Below are positions 4,178 through 5,439 of a DNA stretch of 5,439 nucleotides, piece after piece. The stretch comes from Clostridiales bacterium (GTDB taxonomy: Bacteria > Bacillota > Clostridia > Oscillospirales > Ruminococcaceae). The stretch is taken from assembly GCA_029007575.1 (NCBI GenBank), contig JAQXIB010000163.1, positions 1-5,439 on the forward strand. The letters run 5' to 3'. Numbering within the stretch: the stretch's first letter is position 1; each line of letters opens with the position of its first letter. The notes beneath the pieces were generated by a model. That model did no database searches and had not been told where the DNA came from. It was given only the letters and a program-made list of their open reading frames with translations. The position numbers and the translations under genes are program-made.

Positions 4178-5439
4178 ATGACGCAGAATCTGATATTTTC
4201 AAAAAAAGATTTGCGAAAACTGATTGTTCCGCTGATTATCGAGCAAATTCTCGCCGTGACCGTCGGCATGGCGGATGTGATGATGGTATCCAGCGCCGGA
4301 GAAGCTGCTGTATCCGGTGTATCGCTGGTCGATATGATCAATGTGCTGCTCATCAACATTTTTGCTGCGCTCGCAACCGGCGGCGCAGTCGTTTCCTCCC
4401 AGTTTCTCGGCGCGAAGAATCGCCAAAAAGCGTGTCAAGCCGCCGGTCAACTGCTGTTTATCAGCTTTGTCCTCTCGGTGTTAATTACCGCTGTCATTCT
4501 GTTCTTAAAAGCGCCTTTGCTCCGGCTGTTGTTCGGAAAAATTGAAAGCGATGTGATGCAAGCGTCTTTGACCTATCTTACCATCTCGGCCATTTCCTAT
4601 CCTTTTATTGCAGTATATAATTCCTGCGCCGCGCTGTTTCGATCCATGGGGAACTCCAAGGTTTCGATGTATACATCGGCGGGAATGAACATCATCAACA
4701 TTGTCGAAAATGCCATCTTTGTTTTCGGTTTTCACATAGGAGTTGCAGGCGTCGCGCTTTCTTCTTTGATATCTCGTTTTTTCGCCTGCTTTGTCATGCT
4801 CTTTTTGTTGAACAATCCCCTGCATGAAATCCATATCACATTGAAAGAACGGTTTCGCCCCAGCTTGTCCATGATAAAAAATATACTGTATATCGGCATT
4901 CCCAGCGCGCTCGAAAGCAGTATGTTCCAGCTCGGCAGAGTGCTTGTTGTCAGCATTATCGCGGGATTCGGCACGGTGCAAATCGCCGCAAATGCCGTAG
5001 CCAACAATCTGGATGCTTTCGGCTGTATTCCGGGACAGGCGATCAGCCTTGCCATGATCACCGTGATCGGCAGATGCGTCGGCGCCGGAGATTATGCGCA
5101 AGCCAAATACTATACCAAGAAGCTCTTAAAAATCACCTATCTGATCATGATTTCGCTCAATTGTGTCATTCTGTTGACCATGCCGCTGATCTTAAAAATT
5201 TACAATTTATCCGAAGCCACCATTCAGCTTGCTTCGATTCTGGTGCTGATCCACAACGGCTGCGCCATGATTTTATGGCCGCTTTCCTTTGTACTGCCCA
5301 ACGCACTGCGCGCTTCCAACGATGTACGATTTACCATGGTGATCTCGATTTTCTCGATGTGGACGTTTCGCATCGTATTCAGCTATATTCTCGGTCAATG
5401 GCTGGGCTGGGGTGCAATCGGCGTGTGGGTTGCCATGAT
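4178..5439 (+). CDS. MATE-family multidrug/cation efflux transporter (3' end beyond window)
   Basis: The frame runs open from ATG 4178 to the window end: 420 complete codons plus two bases, out of roughly 450 usual for the family. AAAGGA at 4163-4168, 9 bases upstream, supports this start. The sequence is hydrophobic throughout and shows the two-fold MATE repeat. The N-half has IEQILAVTVGMADVMMVS (21-38), QFLGAKNRQKA (75-85) and ALFRSMGNSKVSMYTS (152-167). The C-half has matching IPSALESSMFQLGR (241-254), GRCVGAGDYAQAK (298-310) and NALRASNDVRFTMVIS (375-390). It ends in GVWVAM, normally just before the last helices. MATE proteins export drugs, metabolites or cationic compounds using Na+ or H+ gradients; the substrate cannot be inferred. 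The long repeat-bearing leader and the divergent methyltransferase are its notable context. No frameshift is seen. Confidence 0.93.
   Translation, partial: MTQNLIFSKKDLRKLIVPLIIEQILAVTVGMADVMMVSSAGEAAVSGVSLVDMINVLLINIFAALATGGAVVSSQFLGAKNRQKACQAAGQLLFISFVLSVLITAVILFLKAPLLRLLFGKIESDVMQASLTYLTISAISYPFIAVYNSCAALFRSMGNSKVSMYTSAGMNIINIVENAIFVFGFHIGVAGVALSSLISRFFACFVMLFLLNNPLHEIHITLKERFRPSLSMIKNILYIGIPSALESSMFQLGRVLVVSIIAGFGTVQIAANAVANNLDAFGCIPGQAISLAMITVIGRCVGAGDYAQAKYYTKKLLKITYLIMISLNCVILLTMPLILKIYNLSEATIQLASILVLIHNGCAMILWPLSFVLPNALRASNDVRFTMVISIFSMWTFRIVFSYILGQWLGWGAIGVWVAM

Noticed and set aside
3741..4181. Plus-strand open frame of 146 codons crossing the methyltransferase start, the promoters and both repeats
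   Set aside because: It is antisense to the methyltransferase 5' end, contains the promoter and terminator of the MATE gene, has no ribosome binding site, and its apparent internal peptide repeat simply reflects the DNA repeat. A shorter frame at 3958-4164 starts inside the terminator stem and is rejected for the same reason.
4505..5101. Minus-strand open frame of 198 codons opposite the MATE gene
   Set aside because: The product is unusually rich in His, Asp, Asn and Arg with no recognisable motif, as expected from reading a membrane-protein gene backwards. The MATE frame accounts for the region.
1..5439. Insertion sequence, integrase or attachment-site signatures
   Set aside because: No transposase or recombinase motifs, no terminal inverted repeats with target duplications and no tRNA gene were seen.

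Overview
The window reads as chromosomal DNA of a spore-forming member of the Clostridia. The evidence is a clear SpoVAC homologue (spore-specific, Firmicutes only), a clostridial-type MATE transporter, AGGA-type ribosome binding sites, moderate GC in genes with AT-rich spacers, and sigma-A-like promoters. I cannot assign a genus from sequence alone. An Oscillospiraceae/Ruminococcaceae-like gut clostridium is a guess.

Layout, left to right. Positions 1-87 hold the last 28 codons of an unidentified plus-strand gene. It converges on spoVAC (121-567, minus). An AT-rich 314-base spacer separates spoVAC from a divergent gene for a stand-alone 660-residue hydantoinase/oxoprolinase-family (ASKHA-fold) protein (882-2864, plus). 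That gene's -10 box lies inside a long inverted repeat that looks like an operator. It converges, across a 24-base gap holding a shared hairpin, on a class I SAM-dependent methyltransferase of the LCMT/PPM-like family (2889-3806, minus, probable TTG start).

The methyltransferase gene is divergent from a MATE-family efflux transporter (4178 to beyond the window edge, plus). The 371-base gap between them is the most structured part of the window. Two back-to-back promoters have -35 boxes that form the arms of a perfect 15-base palindrome. The rightward promoter is followed within about 30 bases by a strong intrinsic terminator. Next come two tandem 91-base repeats, each encoding a conserved long hairpin plus a second terminator-like hairpin, and then the MATE ribosome binding site.

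How the parts may work together: the methyltransferase and the transporter could share one regulator at the palindrome, and the transporter mRNA probably has a structured leader that limits read-through. SpoVAC here appears without spoVAD or spoVAE beside it, so it is either an orphan copy or has been separated from the usual operon. I see no insertion sequence, tRNA, rRNA or CRISPR array. The genes are mostly familiar families. The possible novelty is the repeat-bearing leader upstream of the transporter.
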